NCBI GenBank assembly: GCA_004366195.1 | Contig: SIRV01000258.1 | Location: forward strand, 1 to 8,238 | Length of the DNA: 8,238 bases | Origin: Actinomycetota bacterium | GTDB taxonomy: Bacteria; Actinomycetota; UBA4738; HRBIN12 | Direction of reading: 5' to 3' | Part shown: in pieces, positions 5,277-8,238 of the stretch | Numbering within the stretch: the first letter of the stretch is position 1 | Layout: each line of letters starts with the position of its first letter | Made by a program: the position numbers and the translations under genes | Notes under the pieces: generated by a model | Databases searched by the model: none | Told to the model about the DNA's origin: nothing | Seen by the model: the letters and a program-made list of their open reading frames with translations, nothing else

Positions 5277-8238
5277 CTACTCCTCCGGCGAGAACGTCCC
5301 GCCGAGCATCCGCTCGGCCTCCTCGCGGGTGATCCGCCCGGGGAGGGGCTCGCCGCCGGTCGCACCGGCCGCGCCCTCGCCCTCCGCGGCCTCCGCGAGC
5401 TCGCGCTGGCGGGCCAGCCAGTACTCCGGGATGGCCTCCGGCTTGATCCGCACCTGCAGGTTCCGGTACCGGCTCATCCCCGTCCCGCCCGGGATCAGCT
5501 TCCCGATGATGACGTTCTCCTTCAGGCCGAGGAGCGGGTCGGACTTGCCGGCGATCGCGGCCTCGGTCAGCACCCGCGTCGTCTCCTGGAAGGAGGCCGC
5601 CGCGAGCCAGGAGTCCGTGGCCAGCGAGGCCTTCGTGATGCCGAGCAGCTGCGGACGGGCCGTGGCCGGCTCCCCGCCCCGCTCCAGCACCTCGCGGTTG
5701 GCCTCCTCGAACCGGCGCCGGTCCACGAGGTCGCCGGGGAGGAACTCCGTGTCCCCCGGCTCGATGATCTGCACCTTGCGGAGCATCTGGCGCACGATCA
5801 GCTCGATGTGCTTGTCGTGGATCGTCACGCCCTGCGAGCGGTACACCTGCTGGACCTCCTCGACCAGGTGCAGCTGCAGGGCCTGCACCCCCTCCACCCG
5901 CAGCTTCTCGTGGGGGTTCACCGAGCCCTCGGTGAGCTGCTGCCCGACGTCCACCACGTCCCCCTCGGACACGGTGAGCCGCGCCCGGAAGGAGACCGCG
6001 TACTGCACCTGGTCCCCGTCCTCGGACGTGATCGTGATCCGTCGGACCTTCTTCTCCTCGTCGTCCTCGATGTGGACGACCCCCGGCAGCTCGGTGATGA
6101 CGGCCTCGCCCTTGGGGCGGCGCGCCTCGAAGAGCTCGACGACCCGCGGCAGACCCTGGGTGATGTCCTCGCCGGCCACGCCGCCGGTGTGGAACGTCCG
6201 CATCGTGAGCTGGGTGCCCGGCTCGCCGATCGACTGCGCCGCCACGATGCCCACGGACTCGCCGATGTCCACGAGCTTGCCGCTCGCGAGCGACCACCCG
6301 TAGCAGAGCCGGCACACCCCGTACTCGGCCTCGCAGGTCATCGTGGAGCGGACCCGGACGGTGTCCGCCCCCGCCTCGACCAGCGCCCGCATCAGGCGGT
6401 CGTCCACCTCGTCACCGCGGGAGGCGACCTTCTTGCCGTTCACCTTCACGTCCTCGGCCAGCACCCGGCCGAACAGGGAGGTCTCCAGGTGCGGGTTCTC
6501 GACCCGCTCCCCCGAGGGCGTCTCCCAGGTCACCCTGACCGGGATGCTCCGGTCGGTGCCGCAGTCCTCCTCCCGGACGATGATCTCCTGGGCCACGTCG
6601 ACCAGGCGCCGGGTGAGGTACCCGGAGTCGGCCGTCCGCAGCGCGGTGTCGGCCAGACCCTTCCGGGCGCCGTGCGTCGAGATGAAGTACTCGAGGACCG
6701 AGAGCCCCTCGCGGAAGTTCGACTTGATCGGCCGCGGGATGATCTCGCCCTTCGGGTTGGCCACCAGGCCCCGCATCCCGGCGATCTGCCGGATCTGCAT
6801 GATGTTCCCCCGGGCGCCGGAGTTGGCCATCATGTAGATGGGGGTGGTCTGGCTGAACCGGCGCTCCATCGCGTCCTTGACCTCGTCGGTGGCCTGGGTC
6901 CAGATCGTGATGAGCTCCTGCCGCCGCTCGTCGTCGGTGATGATGCCCTTCCGGTACTGGGCCTCGATCTTCGCGGCCTCCTTCTCGTGCCGGTCGAGGA
7001 TCTGGGCCTTGTCCGGCGGGGTCGTCACGTCCTCGATCCCGAGCGTGACCCCGGCACGGGTCGCGTAGTGGAACCCGAGCTGCTTCAGGTTGTCGAGGAT
7101 GCGCTCCACCGTGGCCCGGTCGTAGCGGTGCACGCAGTCGTCCACCAGGCGCGCGATGTCACCCTTGGCGAGCGGGCGGTTCACGTACGGCAGGTCCTCG
7201 GGGAACGCCTCGTTCAGGATCAGCCGCCCGATCGTCGTGCGCACCCGCGGCACGCGCGTGCCGTTCCCCTCGGCGTCCACGTCCACCGTCTCCGGCAGGA
7301 GCTCCGGCGGCAGGGCCTTGCCCGGCAGCCGCACCTCGACGACGGTGTGGAGCCCGACCCGCTTGTGGTCGTAGGCGAGCAGCGCCTCGGCCGGCGAGGC
7401 GAACCGCGGGATCTCCTCGTCCTTCGGCTGGACCTCCGGCTCGAGCGACAGGTAGTACAGCCCGAGCACCATGTCCTGGGTCGGCACGGCGATCGGCCGC
7501 CCGTGGGCCGGGGAGAGGATGTTGTTCGTCGAGAGCATGAGGATCCGCGCCTCGGCCTGCGCCTCCGCCGACAGCGGCACGTGGACGGCCATCTGGTCGC
7601 CGTCGAAGTCCGCGTTGAACGCGGTGCAGACCAGGGGGTGGATCTGGATCGCCTTGCCCTCCACCAGGACCGGCTCGAAGGCCTGGATCCCCAGCCGGTG
7701 CAGGGTCGGCGCCCGGTTCAGCAGCACCGGGTGCTCCCGGATGACCTCCTCGAGCACGTCCCACACCTGCGGCCGCGAGCGCTCCACCATGCGCTTGGCG
7801 CTCTTGATGTTCTGGGCGAGGCCCTGATCCACCAGGCGCTTCATCACGAACGGCTTGAACAGCTCGAGCGCCATCTGCTTCGGCAGGCCGCACTGGTGGA
7901 GCTTCAGCTGGGGACCGACCACGATGACCGACCGGCCGGAGTAGTCCACCCGCTTGCCGAGCAGGTTCTGGCGGAACCGGCCCTGCTTGCCCTTCAGCAT
8001 GTCCGAGAGGGACTTCAGCGGACGGTTGCCCGGGCCCGTGACGGGCCGGCCGCGGCGGCCGTTGTCGAACAGCGCGTCCACGGCCTCCTGCAGCATCCGC
8101 TTCTCGTTGTTCACGATGATCTCGGGCGCCGCGAGGTCGAGGAGCCGCTTCAGCCGGTTGTTCCGGTTGATCACCCGCCGGTACAGGTCGTTCAGGTCGC
8201 TCGTGGCGAACCGGCCGCCGTCGAAGTGGTCGCCGAAC
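5277..8238 (-). CDS. rpoC: RNA polymerase beta' subunit (5' end beyond the right edge)
   Basis: The frame is open to the right edge and gives 986 residues, starting FGDHFDGGRFATSDLNDLYR; by alignment with E. coli about 250 N-terminal residues are missing. Beta' forms the clamp and half of the active site of RNA polymerase. Seen in order: the lid (DGGRFATSD), the switch/rudder region, the catalytic Mg motif NADFDGD (Asp210, 212 and 214 here; 7596-7616), the bridge helix with GLADTALRTADSGYLTRR (about 527-544), the second zinc site (Cys559, 635, 642, 645), and the trigger loop with AAQSIGEPGTQLTMRTFHTGG (about 666-686). There is no large insertion after the trigger loop, unlike proteobacteria. 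The C-terminus has a roughly 45-residue acidic/Ala-Gly tail ending GGTFSPEE. A GTG at 8174 is internal, not the start. The stop lies 8 bp from the convergent MarR gene. Confidence 0.98.
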   Translation of the reverse strand, partial: FGDHFDGGRFATSDLNDLYRRVINRNNRLKRLLDLAAPEIIVNNEKRMLQEAVDALFDNGRRGRPVTGPGNRPLKSLSDMLKGKQGRFRQNLLGKRVDYSGRSVIVVGPQLKLHQCGLPKQMALELFKPFVMKRLVDQGLAQNIKSAKRMVERSRPQVWDVLEEVIREHPVLLNRAPTLHRLGIQAFEPVLVEGKAIQIHPLVCTAFNADFDGDQMAVHVPLSAEAQAEARILMLSTNNILSPAHGRPIAVPTQDMVLGLYYLSLEPEVQPKDEEIPRFASPAEALLAYDHKRVGLHTVVEVRLPGKALPPELLPETVDVDAEGNGTRVPRVRTTIGRLILNEAFPEDLPYVNRPLAKGDIARLVDDCVHRYDRATVERILDNLKQLGFHYATRAGVTLGIEDVTTPPDKAQILDRHEKEAAKIEAQYRKGIITDDERRQELITIWTQATDEVKDAMERRFSQTTPIYMMANSGARGNIMQIRQIAGMRGLVANPKGEIIPRPIKSNFREGLSVLEYFISTHGARKGLADTALRTADSGYLTRRLVDVAQEIIVREEDCGTDRSIPVRVTWETPSGERVENPHLETSLFGRVLAEDVKVNGKKVASRGDEVDDRLMRALVEAGADTVRVRSTMTCEAEYGVCRLCYGWSLASGKLVDIGESVGIVAAQSIGEPGTQLTMRTFHTGGVAGEDITQGLPRVVELFEARRPKGEAVITELPGVVHIEDDEEKKVRRITITSEDGDQVQYAVSFRARLTVSEGDVVDVGQQLTEGSVNPHEKLRVEGVQALQLHLVEEVQQVYRSQGVTIHDKHIELIVRQMLRKVQIIEPGDTEFLPGDLVDRRRFEEANREVLERGGEPATARPQLLGITKASLATDSWLAAASFQETTRVLTEAAIAGKSDPLLGLKENVIIGKLIPGGTGMSRYRNLQVRIKPEAIPEYWLARQRELAEAAEGEGAAGATGGEPLPGRITREEAERMLGGTFSPEE

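Noticed and set aside
4564..6315. Long minus-strand open frame overlapping rpoC and marR
   Set aside because: It is a shifted frame of rpoC and the antisense of marR and the repeats; its sequence is Arg/Ala/Gly-rich, with no domain, as expected for off-frame GC-rich DNA.
8172..8174. GTG as start of rpoC
   Set aside because: It encodes the internal Val of RRVINRNNRL; the conserved lid sequence continues upstream in frame to the window edge.

Overview
The window is very GC-rich DNA, with G or C at nearly every third codon position. It covers the junction between the 3' part of rpoC and the 'str' ribosomal/translation operon (rpsL, rpsG, fusA, tuf) of a high-GC bacterium. S12, EF-G and beta' residues look most like Actinomycetota. 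The beta' lacks the large proteobacterial trigger-loop insertion, and the EF-G C-terminus matches the actinobacterial form. A deep-branching actinobacterial lineage is my inference; I cannot name a genus.

Layout from right to left, following the minus-strand housekeeping genes: rpoC (5' end beyond the right edge, stop at 5277), then an island of two plus-strand genes and a repeat-rich spacer, then rpsL, rpsG, fusA and the first 26 codons of tuf, which runs off the left edge. The island holds an inositol-monophosphatase-family gene (3475-4305), a 504-bp spacer (4306-4809), and a small MarR-family regulator (4810-5268). The regulator ends 8 bp from the rpoC stop, tail to tail. In many bacteria rpoC leads straight into rpsL; here the island splits them, and rpsL has its own promoter (TTGACA, 18-bp spacer, TAGCGT) about 180 bp upstream of its start.

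The main oddities are these. (1) rpsL has no stop of its own: the S12 frame runs in frame into rpsG, giving a single 282-codon S12-S7 frame, although rpsG keeps a good Shine-Dalgarno and ATG. One G fewer in a GGGG run would give S12 a normal TAG stop. (2) The spacer holds four copies of a 23-bp core, two in each orientation, forming a large imperfect palindrome centred near 4551. (3) There are hairpins in the rpsL leader and between rpsG and fusA. (4) S12 carries Arg at position 88, where Lys is usual.

The minus-strand genes are the transcription and translation core: beta' for RNA polymerase, S12 and S7 for the 30S subunit, EF-G for translocation and EF-Tu for aminoacyl-tRNA delivery. The two plus-strand genes have no evident link to these functions beyond position. 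I see no mobile-element gene, tRNA, rRNA or convincing CRISPR array.
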